Source: Caballeronia calidae (GTDB taxonomy: Bacteria > Pseudomonadota > Gammaproteobacteria > Burkholderiales > Burkholderiaceae). Taken from it: 64,000 bases of DNA. The translations under genes were made by a program, and so were the position numbers. Below are positions 30,148-39,913 of this stretch, one piece after another. Where the stretch lies: the NCBI RefSeq assembly GCF_900044055.2, contig NZ_FCOX02000014.1:100272-164271 (forward strand), read 5' to 3'. The notes under the pieces are model-generated. The model saw nothing but the letters and a program-made list of their open reading frames with translations. It had not been told where the DNA came from and searched no databases. Numbering within the stretch: the stretch's first letter is position 1; every line of letters begins with the position of its first letter.

Positions 30148-30176
30148 ATTTTAGCCATTTTTCAGGATAAACGCAA
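30148..30176 (-). promoter_or_regulatory. predicted sigma70 promoter of the rimP-nusA-infB operon
   Basis: On the minus strand TTGCGT (30171-30176) and TAAAAT (30148-30153) are 17 bases apart. Transcription would start near 30141, giving a leader of about 180 bases that contains the strong terminator at 30062-30091. The region between 29960 and 30345 holds no gene. Confidence 0.6.
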
Positions 30177-30345
30177 ACGTAACGCGCCCTTTCGGGCCCG
30201 TTGCGGCTACTTTCACGTCGATTCGTATCGGTCGTGCTGAAAATTGCAGCGCACGCTTTTTCGTCGCCGGAAGCGGCCGGGGCATCGATGCCTTGCCCGA
30301 TCGCGCTTCGCGGCGGCGATTGCGCACTTTTTTACGCTTCGCGCA

Positions 30346-32232
30346 TCAGCGGCCGCGCGAGCGATTGCGCGGGCCCCGGCCGGCGCCTGCTTTACCCTGC
30401 CCCGCGCCCTGCTGCGCGCCACCCTGGCGATTGCCGCCGCGCTGCGGGTTGCCGCCGGCGGCGCGCTTGCCCGCGCCGCCCGCGCCCTGCGGTCCGCCTT
30501 GCGGGCGAGCACCGCGCGGAGCCGGCCGGCCGCCGGTCCCGCGATTGCCGTTCGGTTCGTTGCCGATACGGTTGCCGTTCGGCTCGCGGCCGCCGCGACG
30601 GCCCATGCCGCCCGCGTTGCCCGCACCGGTATTGCCGCCGAGGCCGCCCATACCGCCGAACCCGAACGCGCCGGGCATACCGCCCGCCTGGCCGCGTCGT
30701 CCGCCTCGTCCAGGCGTCTGCTGGGTCATGCGCGAATGCGAGCTCAGTACCGGCTCGCGCGTGATGAAGCCCATCGATGTCTGCATCGGATCGGGCTGCA
30801 CGCGCGGCGCGGAACTGCGGCCGCCCTTCTCGGCCGTCGGCAGCTTCAGGCCGACCGACGCCATCAGACTGCGCACCTGATTGTCTTCGAGCTCTTCCCA
30901 GCGACCGCGCTTGAGGCCGCGCGGCAGCGCGATCGGACCGTGACGCGTGCGGATCAGGCGGCTGACCATGAGGCCCGCCGCCTCGAACATCCGGCGCACT
31001 TCGCGATTGCGGCCTTCGGCCAGCGCGACGTGATACCAGTGGTTCGTGCCTTCGCCGCCGCCGTCCTGGATGCGCAGGAAGTTCGCGGGACCGTCATCGA
31101 GTTCGACGCCCTTCAGAAGCTTCTGCTTCATCGCTTCCGACAACTGCCCGACGACACGCACCGCGTATTCACGCTCGACGCTGTAGCGCGGATGCATGAA
31201 GCGGTTCGCCAGATCGCCCGAGGTCGTGAGCAGCAGCAGCCCTTCGGTGTTGAAGTCGAGACGACCGACCGCGAGCCACTTGGCCGTTTTCATCGACGGC
31301 AGCTTGTCGAACACGGACGGACGGCCTTCCGGGTCCGCGTGGCTGACGATCTCGCCCGTCGGTTTGTGATAGAGCAGGATGCGCGGCGGCTTGCTCGCGA
31401 GCTTGCGCTTGACCGGCTTGCCGTTGATGCGCACCTGATCGGTCGGCATGATGCGCTGCCCGATGTGCGCGGGCTCGCCGTTCACCGACACGCGGCCGGC
31501 AATGATCAGCTCTTCCATGTCGCGGCGCGAGCCCATGCCCGCGTCGGCGAGCACTTTGTGCAGCTTCGGCGCGTCCTCGTCCGGCTCCAGCACGCGCTTT
31601 TGCTGCGGGGCGTTGCGGCCCCGGCGCAGCATCGGTGCGCGCACGCCGGCGGCGCCGTTGTCGGCGTCGAACGCGGGTGACGTGACGTAGGCGAAGACAT
31701 CGTCGACGGCGGCAGCGGCCGCGCTCTCGACCGTCGCGGGACCCGCGTCGTTGCGTTTGCCGCGCTTTTGCTGCGGCGGATTCTTGCGCCGGCCGCCTTC
31801 GCGCGGCGCGGGCGCGGCGGCCTGAGCGGCCGCTTCATCCGTCGGTGCCTCGACGACGGCTTCGCCGGCTTCGGCGCGCGCGTTCTTGCGGCCTCGCGGA
31901 CTCGCCCCTTCGCTCTTGCGCGGCTTGGCGCCCGGATCCTTGCGCGGCGTGCGCACCTGCGCGACGACCACGCCGTCCGGCGGCGTTTCGTTCACGGCGC
32001 CCGGCGCGCCCGGAGCGCCTTCGGCGCCCTTGGTCTTCGCGACAGCGCGTCGCCGTGCGATCAGGCTGCGCGGCCCGCGGCGCAGTCCGCGGCGCGGACG
32101 GTCGTCGCCCTCGCCGCCCTCATCGGCGCGGTCGGTGCGCGTGCTTTCGCCGGCGTCGGCCGACTCAGGTGCGTCCGCGGCGTGCACGGGGCGCGCGGAT
32201 TCAGGCGAATCGCTGTCGTGGGAGTGTGTCAA
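30346..32232 (-). CDS. rluB: 23S rRNA pseudouridine2605 synthase RluB, with long low-complexity tails
   Basis: A 628-residue protein whose middle (about 215-465) is an RsuA/RluB-family synthase. It has an S4 domain ([21 protein letters not shown]) and catalytic Asp in [22 protein letters not shown]. The N-terminal 200 residues are Ala/Arg/Glu-rich. The last 120 form a Gly/Arg/Gln/Asn-rich tail resembling RNA-binding RGG tracts. The start is a TTG preceded by GAGGT five bases away. Ordinary RluB is about 300 residues, so more than half of this protein is low-complexity. It modifies 23S rRNA. Confidence 0.9.
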   Translation of the reverse strand: MTHSHDSDSPESARPVHAADAPESADAGESTRTDRADEGGEGDDRPRRGLRRGPRSLIARRRAVAKTKGAEGAPGAPGAVNETPPDGVVVAQVRTPRKDPGAKPRKSEGASPRGRKNARAEAGEAVVEAPTDEAAAQAAAPAPREGGRRKNPPQQKRGKRNDAGPATVESAAAAAVDDVFAYVTSPAFDADNGAAGVRAPMLRRGRNAPQQKRVLEPDEDAPKLHKVLADAGMGSRRDMEELIIAGRVSVNGEPAHIGQRIMPTDQVRINGKPVKRKLASKPPRILLYHKPTGEIVSHADPEGRPSVFDKLPSMKTAKWLAVGRLDFNTEGLLLLTTSGDLANRFMHPRYSVEREYAVRVVGQLSEAMKQKLLKGVELDDGPANFLRIQDGGGEGTNHWYHVALAEGRNREVRRMFEAAGLMVSRLIRTRHGPIALPRGLKRGRWEELEDNQVRSLMASVGLKLPTAEKGGRSSAPRVQPDPMQTSMGFITREPVLSSHSRMTQQTPGRGGRRGQAGGMPGAFGFGGMGGLGGNTGAGNAGGMGRRGGREPNGNRIGNEPNGNRGTGGRPAPRGARPQGGPQGAGGAGKRAAGGNPQRGGNRQGGAQQGAGQGKAGAGRGPRNRSRGR

Positions 32233-32362
32233 AACAACCTCAAATGTCGAATCGCGCGCCCGTCGCAGGCGCGTCTAAAAATCCGCTGATCAGTCCGGCT
32301 CGTCGTCTCGAAGTGATCTTTATGGAGAGCCGGTTGCCCGATCAGGGGCCATGCAATTTGCG

Positions 32363-33307
32363 TCAGGCGCGTCGCGCCTTCGGTTCTTCGGAGTCGTCGT
32401 CCAGTTCGTCGTCGTTCGATGGACTCGCGTTTTCTTCCTCTTCACGCGGCATCGGCGCCGGCGCGGTGCTCAACGGCTGCGCGTGAATCCCGGCGGGCGA
32501 TGCGACGCGCTCAGCCTGCGCATCCGCATGTTCCGTTCCGAGCTTTTCCTGCTGTTCTTCTGCCTGCTCTTGCTCCGCCGAAACGCCGGCCGCGCTCTCA
32601 TCGCTGCCTGATGCTTCGGTTTGCGCCGATTCCGCCGCCTCAGTGGCGTTGACCGGTGCGGTGACATCGTGTTCCCCGTCGCCCGGCGCCTCCGATGTTT
32701 CCAGTGCCTGCGCGCCGGACGGCTGAGCGTTACCAGCCACGCTGTCGGGGAATTCGATCGAATGCTGCGCGAGCAGCGACGCCTCGAGTTGCGCCGACGG
32801 ATTGTCAAGCGCAGGCAGCTCGTCGAGCGCGGTCAGGCCGAGGTCGTCGAGGAACTGCTTTGTCGTCGCATACAGCGCGGGGCGGCCCGGCACGTCGCGA
32901 TGACCGATCACCTCGATCCAGCCACGGTCCTCCAGTTGCTTCACGACCTGCGTGTTCACCGTCACACCGCGAATCTCTTCGATGTCGCCCCGCGTAACCG
33001 GCTGCCGATAGGCAATGATCGCCAGCGTTTCGAGCACGGCCCGCGAATATCTGGGCGGTTTCTCCGGGTGCAGCCGATCGAGATAGGTCCGCATCGCCGG
33101 CTTGCTCTGGAAGCGCCAACCCGAGGCGAGCGCCACCAGTTCCACGCCGCGCCCCGACCAGTCGGCCTTGAGCGCTTCGAGCAATGTGCGAACGGTGTCC
33201 GCCGAGATGTCGTCGGCGAACAGCTTGCGCAATTCATTCAGCCTCAGCGGTTCCTGCGCGCAAATCAAAGCAGTCTCGAGGACGATCTTCGCCTCTTGGG
33301 TATTCAT
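32363..33307 (-). CDS. scpB: segregation and condensation protein ScpB
   Basis: A 314-residue protein. Residues 1-190 hold two winged-helix domains typical of ScpB ([52 protein letters not shown]). The last 120 residues are an acidic Glu/Ala/Ser-rich extension. ScpB binds ScpA to form the kleisin bridge of SMC-ScpAB condensin. scpA is not adjacent in this window. It lies 130 bases before rluB on the same strand, the usual order. Confidence 0.92.
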   Translation of the reverse strand: MNTQEAKIVLETALICAQEPLRLNELRKLFADDISADTVRTLLEALKADWSGRGVELVALASGWRFQSKPAMRTYLDRLHPEKPPRYSRAVLETLAIIAYRQPVTRGDIEEIRGVTVNTQVVKQLEDRGWIEVIGHRDVPGRPALYATTKQFLDDLGLTALDELPALDNPSAQLEASLLAQHSIEFPDSVAGNAQPSGAQALETSEAPGDGEHDVTAPVNATEAAESAQTEASGSDESAAGVSAEQEQAEEQQEKLGTEHADAQAERVASPAGIHAQPLSTAPAPMPREEEENASPSNDDELDDDSEEPKARRA

Positions 33308-33662
33308 GCAGCTTCGGTCAACCCTGTATGGTCAATGATTCAATTCAAATCAGGCTTGCGCAGGACCGAACGCGACCAAAATGGTGCGAACGATAAAGCT
33401 GGACGCGGAGTTTCAAGACGCGCTCGCCCGATTGTAATCGGTCATATTGATTGGGAGCACGCACCGGGGAGAGGCGATATCGGGCGATCGGTGAGCGAAT
33501 CGCCGGGCCATCCCAGCCGGACGAGGTGGCGCTTTCCTAGGCGAAAGCGCGTGACTGAGCGCCATATTACGCAAAAAGAACCGGGGCGTAAAGGTGATCG
33601 CTTCATCCTCGCCTGGACTCACTCGACGCCGGCCCTGCGCGGCCGGCGTCCGTCGGCACGGC
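33308..33662. other. 355-base gap between scpB and the aminotransferase
   Basis: No supported gene is seen; open frames here are shadows. Near the aminotransferase stop, at 33625-33650, is a perfect 10-bp inverted repeat (GACGCCGGCC with its complement, 6-base loop) without a U-run. It is probably a weak or factor-dependent terminator. The rest would hold the scpB promoter, which I could not locate confidently. Confidence 0.6.
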
Positions 33663-34898
33663 TCAGGCGACGCCGCGCGCCGCCAGGAAACGCTGCAAAC
33701 GCTCGACGCCCGCATCGAGGCGCGCCGGATCGCACGCGTAGCACCAGCGCACGAAACCCTCGCCTTCCGCGCCGAACGCGCTACCCGGCGCGAGACCGAG
33801 GCCGGCATCGCGCACGAGCGACTTGCACAGCTCCAGGCTGTTGTCCGCGCCCGGCAGCGAGAAGAACAGATACATCGCGCCATCGGGTGCGCGCACGTCG
33901 ACGCCGTCGATCGTCTGCAAGGCCTTCACCAGATGATCGCGGCTCGCGCGCAGATCGGCGACGAGCGTCTGCGCGAAGCGCTCGCCCTCGTCCACCGCGA
34001 CGACGCCCGCCTGCTGCACGAACGACGGCGCGCACGACGTGTTGTACTCGACGAGCTTGCCGAGATCGTCCATCAATTGCGCGGGCGCGACGAGCCAGCC
34101 GAGCCGCCAGCCGGTCATGAGCCACGCCTTCGAGAACGAATTCACCGCGATTACGCGCTCGTCGCGCGCGGCGAGATCGAGGAACGACGGCGCGACATGC
34201 GCGCCATCGCCGTAATAGAGGCGCTCGTAGACTTCGTCCGCGACGATCCAGATGCCGTGACGGCGGCAATGCTCGAGCACGGTGCGCTGCTGGTCGCGCG
34301 TCATCGTCCAGCCGGTCGGATTGTTCGGCGAGTTGATCATCAGCATGCGCGTGCCGGGCGTGAGCGCGGCGAGCAGGCGCTCGAGATCGAGCGTCCAGCC
34401 GCGCGGGCCGTAGCTCAGCGAAACCGTCTCGACGCTCGCGCCGAGAATCTTCGGAATCTCGACGAGGTTCGGCCAGAGCGGCGTCACGGCGACGACGCGA
34501 TCGCCCGCGCCGACGACGAGCTGCGCCGCGAGCATCAGCGCGTTCACGCCGGCGCTCGTCACCGCGATGTGGCCGGGCGTCGTCGCGCCGTGCAACGCGC
34601 TCACGTAGCGGCCGAGCGACTCGCGCAGCGGCGCGATGCCGAGATTGTGCGTGTAGAACGTGGCGCCGTCGGCGAGCGCGCGGCTAGCGGCATCGCGAAT
34701 GAACTGCGGCGTCACGCGGTCGGACTCGCCGAACCAGAACGGCAGCACGTCGGCGACGCCGAAGCCCGCGTTCGCCACCTCGCGGATCTGCGAGGGCCTC
34801 AACGCGCGTACGGCATCGCGCGCATTCGGAGCGCCGAATGCGTGCGCGCCCGCCAGTTGACTCAGTTCGCTGACCACCGCCCCTTCGGATTCACTCAT
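33663..34898 (-). CDS. class I/II pyridoxal-phosphate aminotransferase
   Basis: A 411-residue fold-type I aminotransferase. NSPNNPTGW, the DEVYERLYYGD aspartate/tyrosine segment and the Schiff-base lysine in NSFSKAWLMTGWRLGW are present, with a C-terminal Arg region (FVRWCYACDPARLDAGVERL). It resembles the AspC/AlaA/ArAT-like aminotransferases; the amino-acid substrate cannot be told from sequence. It sits 73 bases downstream of a LysR gene on the same strand, so it could share that gene's transcript. Confidence 0.88.
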   Translation of the reverse strand: MSESEGAVVSELSQLAGAHAFGAPNARDAVRALRPSQIREVANAGFGVADVLPFWFGESDRVTPQFIRDAASRALADGATFYTHNLGIAPLRESLGRYVSALHGATTPGHIAVTSAGVNALMLAAQLVVGAGDRVVAVTPLWPNLVEIPKILGASVETVSLSYGPRGWTLDLERLLAALTPGTRMLMINSPNNPTGWTMTRDQQRTVLEHCRRHGIWIVADEVYERLYYGDGAHVAPSFLDLAARDERVIAVNSFSKAWLMTGWRLGWLVAPAQLMDDLGKLVEYNTSCAPSFVQQAGVVAVDEGERFAQTLVADLRASRDHLVKALQTIDGVDVRAPDGAMYLFFSLPGADNSLELCKSLVRDAGLGLAPGSAFGAEGEGFVRWCYACDPARLDAGVERLQRFLAARGVA

Positions 34899-34971
34899 CC
34901 CGCGCCCCGTCGTCTTGTCTTAAAAAAGGAAGTCTAACGCGTGCGCCGCCTGTCCGAGACGGCAAGCGAGG

Positions 34972-35886
34972 TCAGGCGAGGTCTTCCGCACGCTGCGGCA
35001 GCGACGCGATCAGCGACCAGACCGATTCCGCCGCCGGCGAGAGCGAGCGATCGCGCCGCCGCACGATTTCGACGGTGCGCTCGGCGCGCGGCTCGAGCGG
35101 CAGCGCGACGAGCGACGAATCCGCCGGCAACGGCAGCGCGAGCCACGGCAGCACGCTCACGCCCACGCCGGCCTCGACCAGTCCGAACACGGTCGCCGAG
35201 TGTCCGAGCTCCTGCACCACCTGCGCCTCGACGCCATGCTCCTGCATCACGGCATCGATGATCGGCCGGCTGCCGGACGCATGATCGAGCATCACGAGCC
35301 GCTCGCCCGCGAGCGCTTCCCAAGGCACGGCGGATTCACGCCCGAGCGCATGATCGCGTCGCGCGACGAGACAGAACGAGTCGGTCATCACGGACTCGCC
35401 ATGCAGTTCATCCGACGAAAACGGGCCGATCACCACGCCGAAGTCGACTTCTCCTGACTTCACCTTGCGAACGACATCGGACTGCACGTCGTCGCGCAGG
35501 CTCAGGGTGATCAGCGGAAACTGCCGCATGCACGACGCGATCACACGCGGCATCAGCCTGCACGCGACGGTCGGGCTCGCCGCGACGGTCACGCGCCCTC
35601 TGCGCTGCTGCCCGAGATCGCGCACTTCGCGCAGCGCTTCGTCCAGATCCGCCAGGAGGCGGGACACGGTGCCGACGAGATTCACGCCTACATCGGTCAA
35701 CTGGACTTCGCGCGTCGTCCGGTCGATCAGCTTGAGGCCGATTTCGCCTTCGAGCTCGCGCACGCAGCGGCTCACAGCCGATTGCGTGAGGCCGATTTCA
35801 TCGCCCGCGCGGCTGAAGCTGCGTAACCTCGATACTTCGATGAAGACGCGCAGTTGCCGCAACGTCACGTTCAATGGCGCAGTCAT
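34972..35886 (-). CDS. LysR-family transcriptional regulator
   Basis: A 304-residue LysR regulator. The N-terminal helix-turn-helix is LRSFSRAGDEIGLTQSAVSRCVRELEGEIGLKLIDR (with TQSAVS as recognition core). The periplasmic-binding-type effector domain runs from about residue 90. It is followed on the same strand by the aminotransferase; the upstream 402 bases hold no gene. Its target and coinducer are unknown; a divergent target gene is not apparent. Confidence 0.9.
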   Translation of the reverse strand: MTAPLNVTLRQLRVFIEVSRLRSFSRAGDEIGLTQSAVSRCVRELEGEIGLKLIDRTTREVQLTDVGVNLVGTVSRLLADLDEALREVRDLGQQRRGRVTVAASPTVACRLMPRVIASCMRQFPLITLSLRDDVQSDVVRKVKSGEVDFGVVIGPFSSDELHGESVMTDSFCLVARRDHALGRESAVPWEALAGERLVMLDHASGSRPIIDAVMQEHGVEAQVVQELGHSATVFGLVEAGVGVSVLPWLALPLPADSSLVALPLEPRAERTVEIVRRRDRSLSPAAESVWSLIASLPQRAEDLA

Positions 35887-36288
35887 TCAAAATGCTCATC
35901 AATATGCATGTTTCATGCGAAATTATAGCTGACCTCGTGAGCGAACGTACGTTTCGCTGCGGTGCAGCAATTTACTGAAACGCACGCCAGATGGGCCTAT
36001 TGCACAGGATTGGTGATTGTCCCGATTTCTTAATCAGTCCGATTCGGGTCTCATACGGGCCATGCTGGCATCGCGTCAGCCTACTGCCATGCGGCTCTCC
36101 CGGATTTGATGACATGCATGGCACGGTTCTCGCATTTCATTGCGCACAGAGGTCGGAGCCATACGCGGTTACATCGAACATCGTCCGCCGCATCTGCTCC
36201 GGCCTGTCCCTGGTATTCGTTCTTCGGATTCCGACCAGAGTGCGCGGCGCGGGGCAGCGCACCGGGGTTAGCTTCGCTGAGGTGAGAT
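35887..36288. other. 402-base gap upstream of the LysR gene
   Basis: No supported gene is seen here. It lies between the divergent LysR gene and the plus-strand DUF4096 gene, so it should hold both promoters. A GAGGTGAG ribosome site for the DUF4096 gene is at its right end (near 36278). I could not identify a convincing LysR box. Confidence 0.6.
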
Positions 36289-36690
36289 ATGGTGCTGTTC
36301 GACGACTTAAGAGATAACGAGTGGGCCTTGGTTGAGGCGTTGTTTTGTTCCGAGCCGGCGCGTAGCGAGCGGCGCGGTCGTCCGCGCGTCGAAGCGCGGG
36401 CCGTGGTCAACGCGGTTTTATGGGTGCTGTCGACGGGCGAAGGCTGGTCGAAGCTGCCGGGACGCTATCCGTCGCCGCCGACCTGCCGTCGCCGTTTCGA
36501 CGAATGGCAGGCGGATGGCACGCTGGCCGAGATCGTGAAGCGCCTGTCCGGCAACGGACGCGAAGTGTCGTTGCGCGGACGCATCGGTTCCAGCGCCGCG
36601 AAGCCGCCTGCGCCGCCGAGCCGCGATCGTCTGCGCGGCGCCTTCTGGACAAACCCGGAATCGTGGCGCGCGCCGGCCAAAATGGCCTGA
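36289..36690 (+). CDS. second stand-alone DUF4096 (transposase-N-terminal) protein
   Basis: A 133-residue protein made almost wholly of a DUF4096 domain: LRDNEWALVEALF, RGRPRVEARAVVNAVLWVL, GEGWSKLPGRYPSPPTCRRRFDEW. It is a paralogue of the protein at 8530-8913, aligning over about 80 residues. GAGGTGAG lies just upstream of its ATG. A Pro/Arg-rich tail follows instead of the DDE catalytic domain of a transposase, and no inverted repeats flank it. It is therefore a stand-alone copy, either a relic or a repurposed DNA-binding protein. Confidence 0.75.
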   Translation: MVLFDDLRDNEWALVEALFCSEPARSERRGRPRVEARAVVNAVLWVLSTGEGWSKLPGRYPSPPTCRRRFDEWQADGTLAEIVKRLSGNGREVSLRGRIGSSAAKPPAPPSRDRLRGAFWTNPESWRAPAKMA

Positions 36691-36941
36691 GCCGGTTCGC
36701 ATCGACGGGAAGCCGGCTCGACGGCTTCCCGTAAGACATTTCACCTCTCGCGCAGGCTGCGGCTTGCGCGGACCTCCATCCCTTCCAGACTCGCCGTGCC
36801 TGCTGACCTATAGCCGATCATCGGCTGCGTTCGTTGCGCCTGCGAAACAACTCTTTACCATTCCTTACAGCGCTTTGACGGATCGAAGCTTAGCGTGGTG
36901 AATGATCGAACAAGCCTCTTGGAGGCTTCGAGGATTTCATC

Positions 36942-37202
36942 ATGAAGGCATCGACTCTGCTCGTCCATGGCGCCTTCGTCGCGCTGACGAGCACCGCGGC
37001 GATGAGCCCGGCCCAGCCTCCGCCTCCGTCATCCGATTTCCATGTGAGTACGAAGGCGTCGATGGCTGCATCGCAGAATGCCGGGAGCAATCACGAGGCG
37101 ACGCCGCCGGCGCCGCGCGGCGACTTGCGCGGCGATATCGCAAGCAACGTGCGCGGTGTACGTCCGGATTCGGAGCGGGAGGCGCGCCCGCAGCATCATT
37201 GA
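36942..37202 (+). CDS. small hypothetical exported protein
   Basis: An 86-residue protein starting at an ATG with GAGGA nine bases upstream. Residues 1-22 form a weak signal-like hydrophobic stretch (TLLVHGAFVALTSTAAM), and the rest is Pro/Ser/Arg-rich without a recognisable domain. A good intrinsic terminator follows about 100 bases later, which supports a real transcript. Function unknown. Confidence 0.5.
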   Translation: MKASTLLVHGAFVALTSTAAMSPAQPPPPSSDFHVSTKASMAASQNAGSNHEATPPAPRGDLRGDIASNVRGVRPDSEREARPQHH

Positions 37203-37302
37203 TGTTCTCTCGCGCCATATCGTATTAGCGCGGAACCACTCCGGCGCGCGTCAGTCACAGACTATGCCATGAGCACAGCGTGGCAACAGTGAGATCCGGT
37301 CT

Positions 37303-37335
37303 GCCCGTATCCTTCGTGATACGGGCATTTTTTTG
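37303..37335 (+). terminator. intrinsic terminator
   Basis: GCCCGTATC and GATACGGGC form a 9-bp stem followed by ATTTTTTTT. It most likely ends the transcript of the small gene at 36942. Confidence 0.85.
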
Positions 37336-37428
37336 ACTGCGGGAAATCTGTCGGACGCTTTCATCGACGACAGCGCCCCCTCGACCCGTTCGTCGACCGT
37401 CGACCGCGTCTGGGCGTGCCCGGCGGTC

Positions 37429-37740
37429 CTAGACTCGCGCCTCCAGAACCGCTTCCTGACCACCGAACGTATAACGCTCAGCGCGGCGCAAATCCCAGTC
37501 GCTGGAGCGCTCGTCGCGCGAAAGCCGCGTGAATTCATCCTTGCCCCGGTCGGTCACCACGGCGATATCGACCGGTGCGTGGAAACCGGGCGCGGGCGCC
37601 ACGGTGCGCTGTCGGGCGAGTTCGAGCAATCCGAGCGCGCGCAGGAGATCGAAAACGTTGGGGCGTTTGGCCCAGGGAACCTGACGGTACTGCGCTCGGC
37701 GAAGTGCTTCGAGTACAACTTCGTTGGAATACGTGGTCAT
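37429..37740 (-). CDS. hypothetical protein, possible small winged-helix
   Basis: A 103-residue frame beginning MTTYSNEVVLEALRRAQYR at an ATG preceded by AGGAAGAAAG; the frame is also open further upstream, but that part looks non-coding. Residues 25-50 (FDLLRALGLLELARQR) resemble a short helix-turn-helix and residues 58-70 a beta wing. I do not recognise the family. Codon use is similar to the neighbours, so it may be real. Confidence 0.5.
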   Translation of the reverse strand: MTTYSNEVVLEALRRAQYRQVPWAKRPNVFDLLRALGLLELARQRTVAPAPGFHAPVDIAVVTDRGKDEFTRLSRDERSSDWDLRRAERYTFGGQEAVLEARV

Positions 37741-38019
37741 CTCGTTCTTTCTTCCTGTGCAGCCATGACGACGCTCGTGACAGTCGCAAGACGGTCCGCG
37801 ACGTCGACTAAACGCGACGCGCCGAATTTCGTCTGCGAAGCGAATCGCGTGAATCGCAGTCGAATGTTTGGCCGCCGCTTGCGTTAGGTGCTGCTTTCTA
37901 TTACAAGCCCCCGTTGAGAGCGCGCTGATCACGCGCTTTACTGCAACTCCGCCGATGCGTTCCCATGCACGCGATGGCAGAACGAATTGTCCTAAAACCA
38001 ATACGTTACCCCAATCAAA

Positions 38020-38736
38020 TTGGTTCTAATCACTTTATTGCTGCTTTTTTTTGCATTATTCGCGCTATGGCGACGCCGCCGCACGCAGATTGCGATTGTC
38101 ATGGCGGCGCTCGCATGGGCCGTCGGCGCGGGCTGGTTTGCGAATCCACTGCTCGATCTTGCCCAGCGCGGCTATGGCCATACCGAGACACCAGCGTTCA
38201 CGCCCAGGACGACGATCGTGCTGATGGGCGGCGGTACCGCCCGCACCGGCTCGGGACTCGTGCCGAAATCCGATGCGGCGCCGCGCATCCCCGCCGCGGC
38301 GGCGCTCTATAGGCAGTGCCGCGCAACCGGCGCATCGTGCACGGTGATTCTGAGCGGCGGCGATCCGCAGCACCACGGGCAGGCCGAAGCCGACAACTAC
38401 GCGCCATACGTGCTCGCGCAAGGCGTCGCGCCGGGCGATCTCGTGCGCGAGAACAAGAGCCTCAACACGTATCAGAACGCGCGCAACGTAGCCGGCATTC
38501 TGGGCCCCGCACATGACAATCGTTTGATCATTGTCACATCGGCGTATCACATGCGGCGTTCGCTGCGCGCCTTCGAAGCCTTCGGCTATGCGCCGGTGCC
38601 TTACGTATCGGACGTGCGCCACATTCGCCCGACGATCTTTCCGCGCATCCGGGGCTTCGTGAACAGCGAACTCGCGCTGCACGAACTCGTGGGACTCGCG
38701 CGCTTCGACGTTTATCGCTGGCTGGGTCTTTACTGA
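38020..38736 (+). CDS. YdcF/DUF218 family membrane-anchored protein
   Basis: A 238-residue protein starting at a TTG; it opens with two hydrophobic segments (ITLLLLFFALFALW and IAIVMAALAWAVGAGW), so it is membrane-anchored. The DUF218 domain follows: IVLMGGG, ILSGGDPQHHGQAEADNYA, ENKSLNTYQNARN, IIVTSAYHMRRSLRAFEAFG. YdcF/SanA/ElyC-like proteins take part in envelope processes, but this one's reaction is unknown. No strong ribosome site precedes the TTG, so the exact start is uncertain; the membrane segments would be lost with the next ATG. Confidence 0.82.
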   Translation: MVLITLLLLFFALFALWRRRRTQIAIVMAALAWAVGAGWFANPLLDLAQRGYGHTETPAFTPRTTIVLMGGGTARTGSGLVPKSDAAPRIPAAAALYRQCRATGASCTVILSGGDPQHHGQAEADNYAPYVLAQGVAPGDLVRENKSLNTYQNARNVAGILGPAHDNRLIIVTSAYHMRRSLRAFEAFGYAPVPYVSDVRHIRPTIFPRIRGFVNSELALHELVGLARFDVYRWLGLY

Positions 38737-38993
38737 TCCGAGAGTCGCGCGGCCATGAGACGATGCTAAGCACTCTGAAATAATTAGCCAGTGACATTTG
38801 GTCATACGGTCGCACGTCCGACACACCACCGTCCGATTCCGGGCTTATGATTCAAACTGGCTGGCCGTCAAACGCACGAGGTTTGCGCCTGACGGCCCGC
38901 GAAGCGGCGGGAGCGATTTTTGCTAACGCTCACGGGTAGTTTCACCGGATCGGACAGGCGATTCCCGGGTCCAAATACTACTAGGAGGTAACA

Positions 38994-39236
38994 ATGAAGA
39001 AAGTGTCCCTGGCTGTTCTGTTGTCCCTCAGCGCGATCGCATCGGGCGCCTACGCGCAGAGCGACCAAGGCGTGACGATGAGCACCGATCCCGCGAAGAT
39101 CGCTGACATCGAATCGCGCGCGCAGAACCTGCAGACGCAGCAGGCCAATATGCAGAGCGCGCCCGCACAGCCTTCGCACAAATCGTCGCATCACAAGAAA
39201 TCGCACAGCAAGCCGATGTCCGGCTCGAGCCAGTAA
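38994..39236 (+). CDS. small secreted His/Ser/Lys-rich protein
   Basis: An 80-residue protein preceded by a near-perfect AGGAGGT. Residues 1-21 are a clear signal peptide (KKVSLAVLLSLSAIASGAYA). The mature part is Gln-rich, then ends in a His/Lys/Ser tail (SHKSSHHKKSHSK), suggesting possible metal or nucleic-acid/anionic polymer binding in the periplasm. No known domain. Confidence 0.72.
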   Translation: MKKVSLAVLLSLSAIASGAYAQSDQGVTMSTDPAKIADIESRAQNLQTQQANMQSAPAQPSHKSSHHKKSHSKPMSGSSQ

Positions 39237-39348
39237 GGCCGGCCTTCTAAGACAAGTGCTGTAAGGCACGGGGCCATCACGCCGCCTTTGGTCGACGTAT
39301 CGACCAAAGGCGGTGCGGACGCTTTTGATCGTTGAATCGCCCGCCGAG

Positions 39349-39765
39349 CTACACGCGTCTCGCGCGATGCGAGACCCAGTCGCCGCTCTCGATGCGCGGC
39401 AAACCGTCGACGGCCGCCGCCGCGACAGGATAAATCAGACAATCGATCCGATCCCTCCTTCCCTCGACATCCACCTCGACGTGCAGGCGATGCGAGCGGA
39501 ATAACCCTTCCACACCCGGATAAACCTCCTCGATTTCATCGAGAACCGGCACGAGCGCGTCGTCGATCTGATAGACGTCGCCGCGGATCGGCGCGCCCTC
39601 GTCGTCGATCACGAGGCCCGGATACTTGCCGAAATCGAACAGACGCCCCTGGACATGCGCCGCGCCGACCCATACCGGCGTCGCCATGGCATGATGCGCA
39701 GCCGCGCGGTTGATATCGTTGACCTCGCCCGCGCGCAGCGTGCCGTAGACAAAAACGTATTGCAT
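39349..39765 (-). CDS. gamma-glutamylcyclotransferase-like (AIG2) protein
   Basis: A 138-residue protein with the GGCT-fold signature YVFVYGTLRAGE at the start, GRLFDFGKYPGLVIDDEG, and the conserved Glu region LDEIEEVYPG. I start it at MQYVFVYGTL with AGGAG upstream; a longer frame upstream has no matching domain. Such proteins cyclise gamma-glutamyl amines or peptides, but many are uncharacterised. Confidence 0.85.
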   Translation of the reverse strand: MQYVFVYGTLRAGEVNDINRAAAHHAMATPVWVGAAHVQGRLFDFGKYPGLVIDDEGAPIRGDVYQIDDALVPVLDEIEEVYPGVEGLFRSHRLHVEVDVEGRRDRIDCLIYPVAAAAVDGLPRIESGDWVSHRARRV

Positions 39766-39913
39766 CGAAGAAAGCGCTCCTGTTGTCATCAAGGTGATGG
39801 ACGGCATTATGCGCTGCGCAAAAATCGCGGTGTGCCGGCACACGGTTTCCGCTACCATCGGCGCGTGGCTGCCGGTGCGGACCGCACACCGAGGCACATC
39901 AACCCGAGCGAGC

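Noticed and set aside
36289..36690. Intact IS5-type insertion sequence
   Set aside because: Only the N-terminal domain is present; no DDE domain, terminal repeats or target duplication could be found.
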